DNA of 64,000 nucleotides from Cryptomeria japonica (GCF_030272615.1 NC_081409.1:910987330-911051329); one strand, 5' to 3'. Counted from the first letter of the stretch, positions 1 through 12,846 are shown. The notes: a model not told the origin generated them from the letters alone. Made by a program: numbers and translations.

Positions 1-2497
1 TTATCCTCAACTGCATCTTCACAATGTTGGTTCTTACAAGCTAGCGAACGACACCTTCACTATGTGCCTAACAAGACTTATGCAGAAAGAATTAAACACA
101 AGGGTGTCGCCACAAGCTAGGGCCCTAGTTCAGAAGTATGAAGCCACGTTCTTACAATTTCCGAAATTCACCTATATCAGGACGCAGGGATTCTCATTCC
201 AATCATACAAATTGCCAAGGTATCCATCCGACAAATTGGTACTGATTGAACTCATGAGGCAGTTAATAGCCTATAATCAATTACAGAAGAAGAAGAAGCA
301 GTCTATTGAATTCCCAGTTGTCCTAGGTGATATCGTGGAAGTGTGCCCAGGTTTGGAAGCAGCTGAGAAAGCAGCTGAGGAATCAGCATTCTATTGCCTG
401 GCATATTATACATCCAAAGCTCAGTATGATCCTTATCGCCAAATCAAAAAGGTTGCTGGAGTGAAATTCATACATAAATTTCACTTAGAAGATTATTGGG
501 CAAGTGCCAAGGATGATCTTGAAGTCCGGAAGAAAATGTATTCCAGACTACCCCTTGACACCATCTGAATAAGTGAAATTTACCAAGTGTCGAATCAAGT
601 GAAAGAGGATTCGAACTTGACGCAACCTGAATTTGAGAAAGTGAAAGATCAACCCATTTAGCTGCCAAACTGGTCGGAGCCTAAAATTGATGATTTGAAT
701 ATCCTGGCTATGTGTTGAAATTCACTAAACACTGGGTTGATCGGCAGATAAGGAAGTTGAAGGAAGGAAATGTTCACTTGACCTATCAATTGATGGGAAG
801 TCTAGATTCCCATAATGAAACAACTGAAGGATCTTCGCAAGCCTAGGCAGAAGGAAAAGTCTGGCTTCATAAAGGGAAAAGTGCTCCGAAGAGGTCAAGG
901 ACAACAAGGAAGAAGGATGTTCAGCAGATGTCCGGTAGGAAGTTCATCATGAAGCCCAGCAAGAAATCCATCAAGAGGTTCATCAAGAAGTTCAGCAAGA
1001 GAGGCAACAGGAAGAACCTTTGCAAAAGAGAGCAAGGGTAGAAAGGGTATAGTCACCAACAAGTTCTTCCAGTGTGCGGGAGGTAGAGATGTTCGCACAG
1101 GAAAATCCAGCAAATCCACCTCCAAGCAATACTCCAGCGCCAGATATACTCAGCATCAGTGCTTCACACAGACCCAATCAACCAAGAGGTCAAGGACAGG
1201 AAAGTCCTCCACACCAAGAAGAAACTCATCAAGGTAGTTTCGTAGAAGCCATCCTTGGTGAAATGGAGGAAGATCAGGAGCAAGAGCAGATCGAAATCGA
1301 TAGTCACTCCATTCCCGCTCCTGATTGGCTGATGGATAGACTACAAAGGGAGCCCGAAAAAGAAATTAATCCAGCCCGAGAATTAGAAGAGTTGTTGAAA
1401 AGGATGGATCAGCCAACAGAAAAGAAGGTTCCCCGAAAATTTTCCAAGGTCGTGAGGGATGAATCTGGATCCCGGACCTTGCACATAGCTGAACCTGTAG
1501 TAGATAAGGACAGGAATGAAATTAGCCCGAAAGATTATGTCATCAGACAGGTTGATCTTGGTCATGCTTCCACGGGACAAGTAATTGGAGACTTTAAAGG
1601 ATCTTCCTTAGCCATGAAGGAAAAGATGTTGAAAACGAAGGCAAAATGTAAAAGGCTAAGGGAAGAAAATAGAGCCTTATGCGAGTACATTAGAAGTCTT
1701 AAACGGCCGCTCAGGGAAGCAAGTCCCTCATTCCTTCTTCCCTCTTCCCTCCCTAAGGAAGTTGTTGATGACACAAAGGTAATCAGAGCAATGGCACAGA
1801 ATTCCAAGGAATGGGTAGAGGATGTCTACACTGCAGCAGGAAAACTTATTGAAGACTTGGCTCAGCTTCATTCTAGGTTCGTGGCCCTTCTAAACAAATT
1901 GGAGGTAGCGAAAGGATTGTGGGAAGATGTTCACATATATCAGGACTTACCATTCCGTGGCTCAGGGCTCTAATGAAAATTCCGAAGCAAACACTAATCG
2001 ATGGGAAAGTAATTCAGGAGAACAAGGTTTATGACTTTCCCCGGTGGTTCTGTGATGTTTGGTCAAGAAAGAACACCTTTGACAAATTCAACATGGAGTC
2101 TTTAACTTTGAAAGACTCAATCAGAAGGGTGCAGGAAGAAGTCATCAATGCAATTGAAGCACTATTTGCAAAGAAGCTCAACGAGGATGGAGTGACAATG
2201 AACTCCATGAAATCCCAGTTGCACGAGTTCTTCGTAGGTTCATTCACTAAGGAACATTTTGCAAATGTTTCTTCATTTTCCAATACGATTAAGAAGACAC
2301 GGAAAATCATGATGGAGTGAGAAAACTTCTTTTCCAGAAGCGAGGAGGAAATTACCTTGATGGAGTTTGACATTGAAAGTGTGCCAAGTGTCTCCATCGA
2401 AGAGCTAGAAGTCATCATTAGTAAATTCATTACGTATGCAATTAATGAGCGAGATAATGGTCGTCCATTCCTGGAGGAGAATCTTTTGATTGAGTAG
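1..2497 (+). pseudogene. Degenerate long ORF of an LTR element (unknown product)
   Basis: I do not recognise this protein. The longest open pieces are 62-568 (168 aa), 1074-1973 (about 299 aa) and 1919-2320 (133 aa), with a last piece running on to a TAG at 2495-2497. They lie in different frames but read as one protein: basic N-terminal part, then a Gln/Glu/His-rich stretch around 930-1030 (repeats of the type HQEVHQEV), a Pro-rich segment, a lysine/arginine-rich helix likely to form a coiled coil (about 1600-1700), and a hydrophilic C-terminal part. Internal stops (566-568, 658-660) and frame changes near 705, 900-930 and 1920 show it is broken. It lies just upstream of an LTR-like region, so it may be a gag-like or an extra ORF between pol and the 3' LTR of an element whose 5' part is outside the window. 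No zinc knuckle, protease or RT motif is visible. Confidence 0.5.
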
Positions 2498-2552
2498 TGG
2501 CGGCACATTTACTATTGAAATATTTTGACTTAGTGGCGACCTGGTCAATCAA

Positions 2553-3685
2553 TGTTGAATGCATGAGGAATCTTTTTGCATGCAACCGTTATCTTAATGA
2601 TTTTATGACATATTCTTTTTGCATGCAGCCATCACATGAAGACTAATGGGCATTTATTTCTTCCATGGGAATATTTGTTATATTTTGGGCAACTTTAATG
2701 CAATGGGGTGCATTTAATGCACGAATGGATGCCATTTTTGGGCTTATTTGAATTAATTGTATATGGGCTTAATGGATATTAAATGCTGATTCCCACCTTG
2801 TTGCATCTTGAGTGGAGAATCTTTTAGGGAAAACCCTGATTAGGATGTAGCCAAGGCCAAAAGCCTATATAAAGGAGTGACCCCCCTCATTTGTAACAGA
2901 GGAGAGATTATTGTCTAAGATTGTTGCTAAGAGTTTTTGAAGCAAACACTTAATACATTGTTCCATTGTTGGCGTGTTCTTGTGTTGTTTTGAAGCTTGC
3001 ATGGTCTCACTCTCTTCGTATAGATTAGATTTGCTTTCATGTTGTTAGATGAACTAGATTTGATAGGGTTGCTTGTTGTGAAGTCTGTGCTCCTACTTTT
3101 GGTGTGCAACTGATTGTTGCATATTGTGCAAAGTTAGCCTGAGCCTCTGTTATATGTGTATGTTTAACTTCGATTATCAGTGGAAATTGTTCAATTTGAT
3201 GGTTTCTATTGATGATTTGGAAATCCTTAACACACCCTTTGAAGATTGCACCACCTTCGTGTAGTTGTGCTCTGTTGGCGAAGCGAAGCGTGGTTGGATT
3301 TTGCATAAGTAATCCCGTCCCCTTGTTCGTAGGATTAGATTAGTCTTAGCCTAGTTTTTTAATCTCTTCACCCATTTACTTTCTGCATATTTCAAACCCA
3401 AAATTCAAAAAAAAAAAAAGAGCATTCATTGCAAATCATTCACGTAGAAATCCTTGAATCTGTAAGTTGGTTTAAATCTTTTGTGAGCATACGTAAGGCC
3501 CCTTGGGTTAACAGCAAACCCATCAACTAATTGAGTCACGTTCATGCACAAAAGGAACCTTGGAGTTAGCCGTTTGAACTTTCTTGCAATCTTAGCATAC
3601 AGTATAACTTTGATTAAGAGAGAATAGAGTGGCCGTTGGTAAACTTTATTCTGAGTTCGGCGTAGTCCTAAAAAACACGTCAACA
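2553..3685 (+). repeat. Putative 3' LTR with TATA box
   Basis: Candidate ends are TGTTGAATGC at 2553 and CACGTCAACA ending at 3685, giving matching termini TGTTGA/TCAACA. A TATA box (TATATAAA, 2866-2873) is followed by a plausible start region. A run of 13 A occurs at 3407-3419. The right edge is better supported than the left, because no clear polypurine tract precedes 2553 and the partner LTR is outside the window. Several small ORFs on both strands here are not convincing genes. Confidence 0.4.
2866..2873 (+). promoter_or_regulatory. TATA box of the putative LTR
   Basis: TATATAAA lies in a CCTATATAAAGG context, about 370 bases downstream of the coding relic. It suits the U3/R boundary of an LTR promoter. 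Confidence 0.45.
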
Positions 3686-6189
3686 GGATGGAGGCAGCAA
3701 ATATGAGTACGCCAATTCTCTAGTCACCAAGCACCTGTATTTTAAATTGTACCTAAACACAAGGTGACCTAGACGTTGAGAGGAAGAACAGGTGTCAACT
3801 GCACCGACCTTCAGAGGAGCTACTCCTATAGGTCCTATTGTCACATGAAATTGCACCCTGCTAGAGCTAGTCTAGCATTTGAATGACACAATGGGACTGA
3901 TCTCAAGGTGTGGGATCACCAGAGAAGGCCAGCTTCATCTCTAACCTGGAGACAGCAGTACGACAAATAAACCTATAGCTACTCTTATTCTGCTGATTGC
4001 CAAGGAAAAGGGTAAGAAGGAATGCATGAAAGGGAAAGGATAGTTATGCACCTGGATTGAAATGTTTCTTCCTACCTAGAATTGCACCAATATCAACGAA
4101 AAAACACCAAATAACTTCGCACAGCTCTCTATTGTACCAGTTCTCAGAGGTAAGTATGTATATTAGGGCCTGAAGGACACTAAAAGGGGCAGAAATAACC
4201 CACAACGAACACCTGCACCAAATTAACACAACATACAGACCTTTAAAAGATGAAAAACATTTATACATGCACAGAGGTAACAAGATTTGCACAAAATGCA
4301 AGCACAGAGAGGAGGTAAAAATGGTAAATTTTATTAATACTGAGGCATACGCCTGCTACAGTAGCAGAGTTGCAAAAATGCATGTCTCTGTAGAGAACAA
4401 AAAGGAAGAACCACCCTTACAAAATGAGCACAAACTACCTTTTATTCTAGAAGAAGCACCCAAAACGTGGTAGACAAGACAGAAACCCTAGCCACTACCA
4501 ATACCAATGAAATGCAAACATGTGTACATTCCAATCAATTTTTGGTGACCAAGGAAGCGTGTGAATGTCATGCCCCTGCCATGACCTACCTTACAGTAAA
4601 ACAAATAAGTAATCGATCAAGATGATATATCTATCCCTCCAAAAAATTGTCTTATTAAATAAGACCTCACAATTATCTCTTTCCTCCAGCAATGGTGATG
4701 ATGGCACTAACCAGTTCATTTTCTACAGCAGACCGTGAATAATGACAAGATCATCCCTCCTCTCCTAATGAGAGTGTTCCTCCAAGCAACAATAAACATT
4801 CGATTAAGTATAAAGAATATTGCTAGATGCAATTTGAATTGATGATTAAGAAGCGGCTCAATAAGATTAAGCCAAGCAATCCAAGCCAGTAATTAGTTAT
4901 GAAGAGCCACAGTCAAATCAGGAGGAGATGCCTTCACTTACAAACAATTGTAAACACATGAAGGGTCAGGAGACTCAGGACTTCTCACCATCGATAGGAA
5001 GGTATAAGTATCCATTCCAAAGCATCGAAGAAGAGAGAATAAGCATTCAAACAAGCAAGAGATTTGCAGTCTCACTATTAATAAATTAGACAGCAGTTTA
5101 CATACTGGTCAAATATTTCGGTATGAAGTATAATGCATGGCATTCTGATTTGATTGAATTGTTATTTGTCTTCCATTTGATAGGAAGTAGGAATCTGACA
5201 TAGTTACATATTGCTACTGTTATATATATTTATATATGCTGTTATTCTTGCTGCTATGTTGTCTATGCATAATAGAAAAGATATATAATAATTCCTTTAA
5301 AACTTTCATCCAATCAGCCGTCCAATTATGGAGAAGAGAAAATGCATATGAGGAATGCAAGTAGCTAGGAAGCCATTCAGCTAGAGACTCCCCAAGTGGG
5401 GCTGGGAGGCTGAATGATGGGTGTCATTCCATGCTCCTAGGGTTGACGGAACGGCTCGAAGCGCCTTGTATGATCTCCCAAGGGTGCTCCATAATGATAA
5501 TGGGTTGTTGGGTAAAGCCTTAAAGGAATCCCCATGCATATAATGTAATTATGTAATTAATGTTATGAAATTATATGTCAATAATCTTTCATGGATAACT
5601 AACTTATCTGCAGGATCTACATCAAGGGTTTGAGTGGGCAATTGTGCATTCCTAGACATAATTCATCCTTATCAAATTGTGATTCTAGGGTAAATTAAGA
5701 AAGATCCCAAGAGGGGACATTACAGTGAAAAAACTTGGGGGCTCTGCAATATCCTAACATTGATGATTCTTGAGCTTGAGTGCAGAAAGTATGAAGATTG
5801 CCCACAAAATCTGCAATCTGGAGATGGAGCTTTGACAAAAGAGGTGCCTACAGGCAGGCAATAAATGAGTATGGCTGTCATTTTCCCTCCTAAAATCTGT
5901 GCCAAGAGCATTTGAGACACTTCTGTAGCTCCCATGGATCAAGATCTGGTGGTTGCAGGAGTCATTAAGCACCAATGGTGTCTCTAGGTTGAAAACGCGT
6001 GCCTCTTGTGCCTATCATCAGAGCTTCAAGCTCAGGCCTACCGTCGTGCTAGAGAAAACATTAAATCTTTTGTGATCCAAAAGAGTCATTGAGCATGGGA
6101 CCTCAGGCTGAATGCATACAGCCACAATTGAATCAGGAAAAAGAACATGCCCATCCACAATGCCCCAACAAGATAACCTTAAGAGGAGA
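3686..6189. other. Unassigned intergenic sequence
   Basis: I see no coding region here; short ORFs such as 4044-4301 (-), 4267-4473 (+) and 5720-5975 (-) lack any family signature. Two weak structures are worth recording. One is an inverted repeat at 5374-5381/5409-5416 with a C4/G4 hairpin inside. The other is a string reading TGTAATGTCCCC on the minus strand from 5724, which could be the start of a solo LTR whose other end I cannot place. Confidence 0.4.
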
Positions 6190-7120
6190 ACGGGGAAGGC
6201 CAAAAGTCAGACCTCCAATGATGTCATCATGGGGAAGATGCAGGGTGATGTCAGCATGAAGGTGAAAGGGTGATTACATCAGCATGACACCAACATGGGA
6301 GTGAATCAGGGCCCAAGGATTGAGAAGAACGCTTAACTCATATTGAAATGGGAAAGAAATTAAAGGGAAAGCCCGAAGGCCAAAATCCAATGAGAGACTT
6401 AGAGAAAAAAGCAAAGGTAACAGCCGAGCATCGAGTGTGACACTTAACTCGTGTAGAAAATGAAATGAATGTAAGGAGAAGACCAACAACCTAAAAGTCG
6501 ATGAAAAAGGACTTGAAGAATTTTGCAATTTGAAGGAAATAGTCGAGAGTCAAGGTTCGAAAGGAATGTTGAGTACATGCCAAATTTAGAAAGAAGGTAA
6601 AGAGAAAGCTTGAAGGCCAAATTCCAATGAGTTAAACACTTGGATTTTTAGGCTTGGCGAGGTTTCAGGGATCAGAAACAGAGGAAGGCGAAACTAAAAG
6701 CGGTAAAGGAATAAGGAGAAGATCGATAAACCAAAGCTCAAGAGCTTCATACTAGCTGATTTTGCAAGGCAAGGTTCAGGGAAGTGGGAAAGCAAAGAGA
6801 GTGTGCTAGAAAGATATGTAGGGTTGGAGGAAAGCCCAATGGTCAAAAGCCTGAAAGGGTCAACACTCAAGCATTTTTAGGAGTTGGGACTCAAGCATCG
6901 AGAGGGTGATTGGAGATGAACCGAAAGCAATAAAGTAAGTAAAAGAATGGTGACCCAAAGACGGACGAGGGAAGTTAATTTAACCAATTTTGCAAAAGGA
7001 AAGGAGTACGCCTCATGGCTAAATAGCAATAGCATGGCAACCAGTGGGTAAGCAAAAGTCCAAAACCCTGACAGGTTCAACACTTAACCAAACTTGAGTT
7101 TTTAACTAGGGTTTTTGGCT
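6190..7120. repeat. Degenerate ~113-bp tandem repeat, purine-rich
   Basis: A motif like GAAGGCCAAAATCCAATGAG recurs with decay. Its CC anchor is near 6380, 6490, 6617, 6731, 6843, 6955 and 7060, so the spacing is 105-127 bases. A second motif, CACTTAACTCRT, accompanies several units. The plus strand is strongly purine-rich. The minus-strand ORFs inside (6274-6528, 6877-7083) are probably by-products of this composition. Confidence 0.4.
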
Positions 7121-8063
7121 AAGGCAGAACGAGGAGGGCTAAAGCAAAGAACAAAAGCACAACTTATGCAAGGAGGTCCGTTTAGAATTTCTCAGATCAG
7201 TTATTGCTGATGGACCAAAAAAGGGGGAGCAAAATTTTCCAACAGGTCTGAGTGCTGTACCAAAGATTTAACTCATAATTGGCTGGCTGCAAGATGGTCT
7301 GGCAGGGTTCTCACCAACATTTATCAAGCTACAGGTGTTGCCAATCTCTCAAAAAAGGGAAGGGTGTGGCCATCGAAAAGAACCATATCATGTCTATGTT
7401 ACAGAGTTCAATGCCATCAAACAAGCAATTACAAATCAGAAATGCATCGGGCCCATTTCTTGGGATGGAACAAAACATAAACTGTAATTATTAGTTCTCA
7501 TAGTTTTATGAACTCCGGAGAAACTTAATATCAAAAGTTCACATGGATTGGTAAGGTTAAGATTACTCATAAGTTTGGTCATCAGGTCGAAGCCCACAAA
7601 TACAAAATGTGAACAATTACAATTATGAAGTTAAGTGAAAATTTTCTCTTGTTCTAGCAATTGGTTTCTAGCGAGGCTGTAAACTGACAAATGACCTTTA
7701 CCTTTGCCTTTCATTATACATATAAGACTAGCATACAAAATAAATTTTTCAACACATTTATAATCTCACACAAATCATACAGTAATCAATTTACTTGTAA
7801 ATGTTAATCCACGTCACAACAATCAGCCTGGCTGCTGGGTGAGGCACCCACAATTTTTTTATTTAATCTAGCCCCTCTCAAACAAAGGTTTTAAGCATTG
7901 CTTGGTGTATGAATGAATGAAATCAAGAATTTAGTAACATTCACGAGACAAATGAGTCTATGGAACCACCAAACAGTAACCAGGATACAATGTGCGCAAC
8001 ACTACAATAAATTGGGACAAGAGATGCCAAACTAAGCTTCGGACATTGTCATCTCTTTCTTGA
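7121..8063. other. Unassigned AT-rich sequence
   Basis: No gene or repeat recognised. The small ORF at 7279-7494 has no recognisable domain. Confidence 0.4.
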
Positions 8064-8680
8064 GGTTGGAACCTTCTACAATTAATTTGGTTGGAGATTG
8101 TAACATTTAGGTTAAACTCACTTCAAAAAACAGGGCAGTCAAAGTGTCAACCTTTAAGCTGTTGTAGAATTGATTCAGATGTTGTTGTGAGGACAAGCAC
8201 TGCATAATGTAGTGCCACGCTGTCTCCAACATCCCCAACATAAAAATTAAATAAACCAATACTTAATAGTAGAAGGTTGGAACCTTCTACAATTAATTTG
8301 GTTGGAGCTTGTAATATTTAGGTTAAACTCACTTCAAAAAACAGGGTAGTCAAAGTGTCAACCTTTAAGCTGTTGTAGAATTGATTCAGATGTTGTTGTG
8401 AGACCAAGCACTGCATGATGTAGTGCCACGCTGTCTCCAACATCCCCAACATAAAAATTAAATAAACCAATACTTAATAGTAGAAGGTTGGAACCTTCTA
8501 CTATTAATCTTGGTTGGAGATTCTGTTAATTAGGTTAAACTTGCTTTGAAAAACAGGGCAGTCAAAGCGTCAACCTTTAAGCTGTTGTAGAATTGGTTCA
8601 GTTGATGTTGTAAGGCCAAGCACTACATAATGTATTGCCACACATTCTCTGACATCCCCAAAATACAAATTAAATAAATT
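8064..8680. repeat. Tandem repeat, three copies of 211 bp
   Basis: Copies begin at 8064, 8275 and 8486, exactly 211 bases apart, each opening with GGTTGGAACCTTCTA. Copies 1 and 2 differ at about six positions; copy 3 is clearly more diverged and ends near 8680. At the second copy start the junction creates a perfect inverted repeat, AGAAGGTTGGAACCTTCT (8271-8288), and the same word recurs at the third copy start. No coding potential is seen. Confidence 0.9.
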
Positions 8681-10689
8681 CTCTCTCTTCCTTACCAACT
8701 GTCCGTATGTTGGTTTCACACCTGAGATACCATCAATTAGTTTCAAAATGAGCTATCCACCTTCCATTTGATTCCTGCCCCTATCCATGTAGGCTTCCTT
8801 ATCATGCTCATTAGCGGGGTTGACTTCCTTGATGTTAGTCTTTTTGCCCAAGCTGTTTACTCCACATAGTAAAATACCTCAGTGGAGAATTCAAACACGC
8901 CAATTTGATTGTAAATATTTACAAATTTATTTATTGGGAGCTTTTCAGCTTGCGTGAAGGAGAACAAATGCTGCTGTAATATTTAGACTTGAATCAATTT
9001 ATTTGTAACATTGATTATAACTCAACGGGAACCCACAGAACTCATCAGCTAGAAATACCGAGTAACTAACCTGCCAAATACTGAGCAGGTGAATTTCTTG
9101 TTAGTAATTGTCCAGTTTCTGAGGAATACTAGCCAGTTCGCAAGTTTTTGTTATAAATTATTTTTCAAATTATATTTATGTTAATTTTTTCCGTGTATTT
9201 GAACAGTTTTTCAACGATTCCCTAGCCATATATTCTCAAAATTTATTCATTATGCTTTTTAACAGTGTTTTCGTGTTATTTAGATTAGTTATTTTATAAA
9301 TTTATGTAGTTTTTTTATCTGCCAAATTTTGCCGAGTATATTGCCATATCGTATCCAAGCCAAAACTTTGGGCTCCCAAATTTTTGCGGATTGCGAGTTT
9401 TAAAACTATGATTTGTAAATCCAAATATTTACGGCTAACTTATTCTATACACCTGACCTTCGAATATTATTTTCAAATTGGAGTACCTAAATTCAACTAA
9501 GGCGTGCCCTACATAGAAGACTAAAAGTTAACTGAGTATAACATCCATTACCACTTCAAAGCCAAATTAAACTGAAACTCCACAATGCTAAACACAAATA
9601 ACGCCCTTCTTTTCCGAATCAGTGACTTTGAGTGTTCTCAAAAGAAAAAGATACTATTTCGAGGGTTTTAAGCAGACGTTACATCCTTCTAATTGTTTAA
9701 AAAAATTAAATGTTTTTGTCTGTTTCATTCATTTTTTTCACGCTACAAGGTTTGATAGCTTTCTGAACACACTGTAAAGTTGAATGACTACATACATTGC
9801 ATTGTTAAGTTGATTGGCACAGCTGAAAAAAAGGTCGGTGGAGAGTGGGGGAAAGGAAGAAAAATAAATAAAGATTTATAGAAAAATGTTAATACGTACC
9901 AGGCTAAATGTGTATAGTCTGCGCTGTTAACGGTGTATGATGATAATATGTTTCAGCAGAAACCACGCTCGTGTTCATTTCAAACTATAAATCTATACAG
10001 TACTTACAAACAAAATGAAAGGGAATTTTGTTACTGGTTCGCAGGTCGGGGGTTCTAATCCCGGAGTGTTTTCATTTCATCTTACTTTTAAATACTGACG
10101 GTTTTTCCCCATATCTGAGGTCAAAGAAGCGCGCTCGTAAGGAAAAAAAAGTATAAAAACGAAAAAAGTAAAAGATAATATATAAAGTTTTCTTTAGCGA
10201 CAAGGAAGAAAGTATTTAAAATAAGGGAATGTTATTCCATATCTAAGAAGGGTGATATGTGATGTTGTGTTTCACAAGGAAAGAAGATTTCCCCTTCCTA
10301 GTCAAGACTAATGAAGATCTGCCATGTGGCATGTGAAGTGTAGTAAAGTAAGTTGGTTTATTTTTAAAGATGACCTCATTATTTAAAGTGGGAGTATATA
10401 TCTATTGGGTGAAGTTTTGTAAATTATTTTGGTGTTTTAAATTGTATCATAATCTAATTATTATAAAATTTCAATTACAAGGGGACGGTCAACTTATTGA
10501 GAGCAATTGAACTACATAAAGGGAACCCCCATTCAAGAGAAATGTTCTCTTGATTGAGGAAAATCAGTAAGCTTTCAAAGCAACAAGAAGAGAGAAACAA
10601 GAGTGGAACAACATTTCTATGCATCTTAGTAAAGATGAGAAGTTAATGCACACTATCAAGAAGCCTTAAACACTTACAAAAGAGTCAAT
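8681..10689. other. Unassigned AT-rich sequence
   Basis: No gene recognised. A GGTTCTAATCC word near 10050 resembles an RNA polymerase III B box but has no convincing A box or cloverleaf, so I do not call a tRNA or a SINE. Confidence 0.4.
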
Positions 10690-12270
10690 CCCAAAAACAA
10701 GAAAAGAAATAGCTTCCCCAACAAATCCATGGTATAATGAAGAATGCAAGGTTGCATAAAGGAGGCTAAAGAAACCAACCATAGAACAAAGAAAAACCAA
10801 AAAATTGTATGAGCAACTAATGAAAACAAAAATAAAGGAATATACAACAGTTGGAACGAAAGTATTGACCTATTAAGGGAAACATGAACCAAAGAGATTT
10901 TGGAGAGAGCTCCACAAGTAAAATTTGCATATAGAGAACAACATAATAGTAGGTCACTCGTTAGATATACAAAATATTTATATGAACATGAAAACAAAAA
11001 AGATGTACAACATACAAAAAATTAAAAATTTACAATGAGTAAATCTCATGACATAGACAATTTTCAAGTGAAGCATTTAAAGTAGGGAATCAAAATCCTA
11101 GCACCTTGGATCTAAAAAAAATGGTGTCATTCAAAATATTATTTTTATAGATGGAAAATTAGCCTAACCATACATGTTCAAAAGTGGAGATGTAAAAAAA
11201 CCTCAAACTGTCATACTATCATGATCAACTCTCCTTTGTTAAGATTTTTGGGAGTATGATAGAATGTAAATTTAGTAGTTAGACAAAAAAATGAGGAAAG
11301 GTAGTAAAGGGGCAAGTAGGTTTTAGACCTACTCAACTATAAACCATTTGTCATGCTTGAAAAATTATTTGAAGAGGTTTGGGACAAAAAATAAGATGTG
11401 CATCATTTCTTTATTGATTTTAGGATTGTTTTTGACACAATTAATAAGAGCCATTTATTAATTAGAATGGAGGAAGTATGAGTGTCAATGTAATACAAGG
11501 TAGTAGTTCATAAATTATATGAATAATGCTAAAACCAAAACACAAGCAAGGTTTTAAAAAAATATTGGGCATGATATAGGCATAAAGTAAGGTTTCCCTA
11601 TATCTCCAACTTTACTTGGGCTATATATTGGCAAGCGAGAACATTGGATAAACTAACCTAGCCCAAATATGGTGAGCCAACTATGTAGTGAAACTCTTTA
11701 TGCTAACATGACCTAATTAACATGGCAAAGACAACCCAAGGTTTGAGAGATTACTTGTAGGATTTGGAGCCCTTTTATAAAGGTATAGGGGTCTAGGTAA
11801 ACATTATCAAAACCAAAATTAAGTTTTTTTCTTTAAAAAGGAGGAAGAAGCTTTTCAACTACTAGTTTTAAGGAGATTCTCTTGAAGTGATATAAAAATA
11901 TAAATATCTTGGCCTTGATTTTTGTAATGAACTTAGTTGGGACATATGCAAAATGAAAAGGATGCATGGGGGTGGAGAACTTTTTATGCACTCAAAAATA
12001 GATGTAAGAGTGCTAAGTTGTGGGATAAGAAGACAATTTTTGGTGTTTCCAACTTATTACCCGATTATCCCTATAAAGTAGTTATCTTTAGTCCTTGTGA
12101 CTCTTAGATTGTTGGCCAATGAACAAGAGATAAAACTATGTTCTCCTGTGCTCTTTAGGTTCTATAGACCTAGGGGGTAGTCCTTAATGCAATATATGAA
12201 ATAACAACCCTTATATATTGAGATATTGAGAAAAGTATAAATGTTCTCATAATTTTTAGTAAGATATGTA
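10690..12270 (+). pseudogene. LINE (non-LTR retrotransposon) ORF2 relic
   Basis: Conceptual translation across frames gives the linker and reverse transcriptase of a plant LINE. In order: PWYNEECK (about 10725), EPKRFWRELHK (about 10887), SHDIDNFQVKHLK (about 11045), a block matching the LFKSGD...NYR region (about 11175), GQVGFRPT (about 11308), EEVWDKK (about 11372), FIDFRIVFDT (palm motif A region, about 11410), GIK*GFPISPTLLGLYIGK (about 11580-11636) and YKYLGLDF (about 11897). The catalytic YADD motif is decayed (LYAN at about 11700). Many stops and frameshifts break it. The endonuclease part is missing and no poly-A tail or target duplication was identified. It acted by target-primed reverse transcription when intact. 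The short minus-strand ORF 10674-10997 is only a shadow of it. Confidence 0.8.
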
Positions 12271-12488
12271 TGTTTTTTATCAAATTAGCTAGATCTTTAA
12301 TAAATCTTCACCACAACACCTTGAGAAAATGGAAGAACTTGAACACATTAAAAGAAATAAAATCTTTTTGTATTTCCAGGTCTTAGAACCTAGGTTTTAG
12401 ACCAAGAATACTCTCAAATTGGTGTCTATCCAAGGCTACAAAGTCATATTCCCACATACAAATCCCTTTTTTTGGTTGAAGTTTCAAA

Positions 12489-12500
12489 GCTCTGATACCA
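12489..12500 (-). other. Primer-binding site, tRNA-iMet type
   Basis: The minus strand reads TGGTATCAGAGC, the usual plant PBS complementary to the 3' end of initiator methionine tRNA. It abuts the LTR end at 12501. Sequence further down (to about 12300) would then be the start of a second internal region, which runs into the LINE relic. Confidence 0.7.
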
Positions 12501-12834
12501 TGTTGAATTTTGCAACACAAGCCTGCAAGATCAAACAACAAACAAGAACATCTTCAACAAACAAGAGCCAACACAAATGAATGCTATATTACTCAAGAGC
12601 AAAGAATATAGAATTACAAGGTGATTTATAATTGTACAATGAGGTGCTTATAAAAGAAAGCACAGAGCTAAATTTAGGAGAACTAAAGTATAAGCGTGAG
12701 GACCTAAATAAAGCTCAACTCTAGCTAAACTAGATGCATAAAAGAAACTAGGTTAAATAAGCACTCCTAAGTGAACTTAAGCAAAAAGAATAACTAGTTG
12801 TAAAAAAACAACTAATAGAAAATATGCTCTGACA
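12501..12834 (-). repeat. LTR of small element E (3' LTR by position)
   Basis: On the minus strand it starts TGTCAGAGCATATT at 12834 and ends TTCAACA at 12501. It is a clear homologue of 14043-14400. A polypurine tract (12835-12846) lies directly upstream on the minus strand, as for a 3' LTR. It is nevertheless also followed by a perfect primer-binding site (12489-12500), as for a 5' LTR. Confidence 0.75.
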
Positions 12835-12846
12835 CCCCCTCTTAAG
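12835..12846 (-). other. Polypurine tract of element E
   Basis: The minus strand reads CTTAAGAGGGGG immediately before the LTR start at 12834, as expected for the plus-strand primer of reverse transcription. Confidence 0.65.

Noticed and set aside
3407-3419. Poly-A tail of a retroposed transcript
   Set aside because: Sequence with LTR character continues past it to CGTCAACA at 3685, so it is more likely an A-tract inside the LTR.
5720-5975. Minus-strand overlapping ORFs as a small gene
   Set aside because: No domain, two frames overlapping, no supporting context.
10030-10080. tRNA gene or SINE head (GGTTCTAATCC B-box-like word)
   Set aside because: No A box at the right distance, poor T stem and no cloverleaf of normal length.
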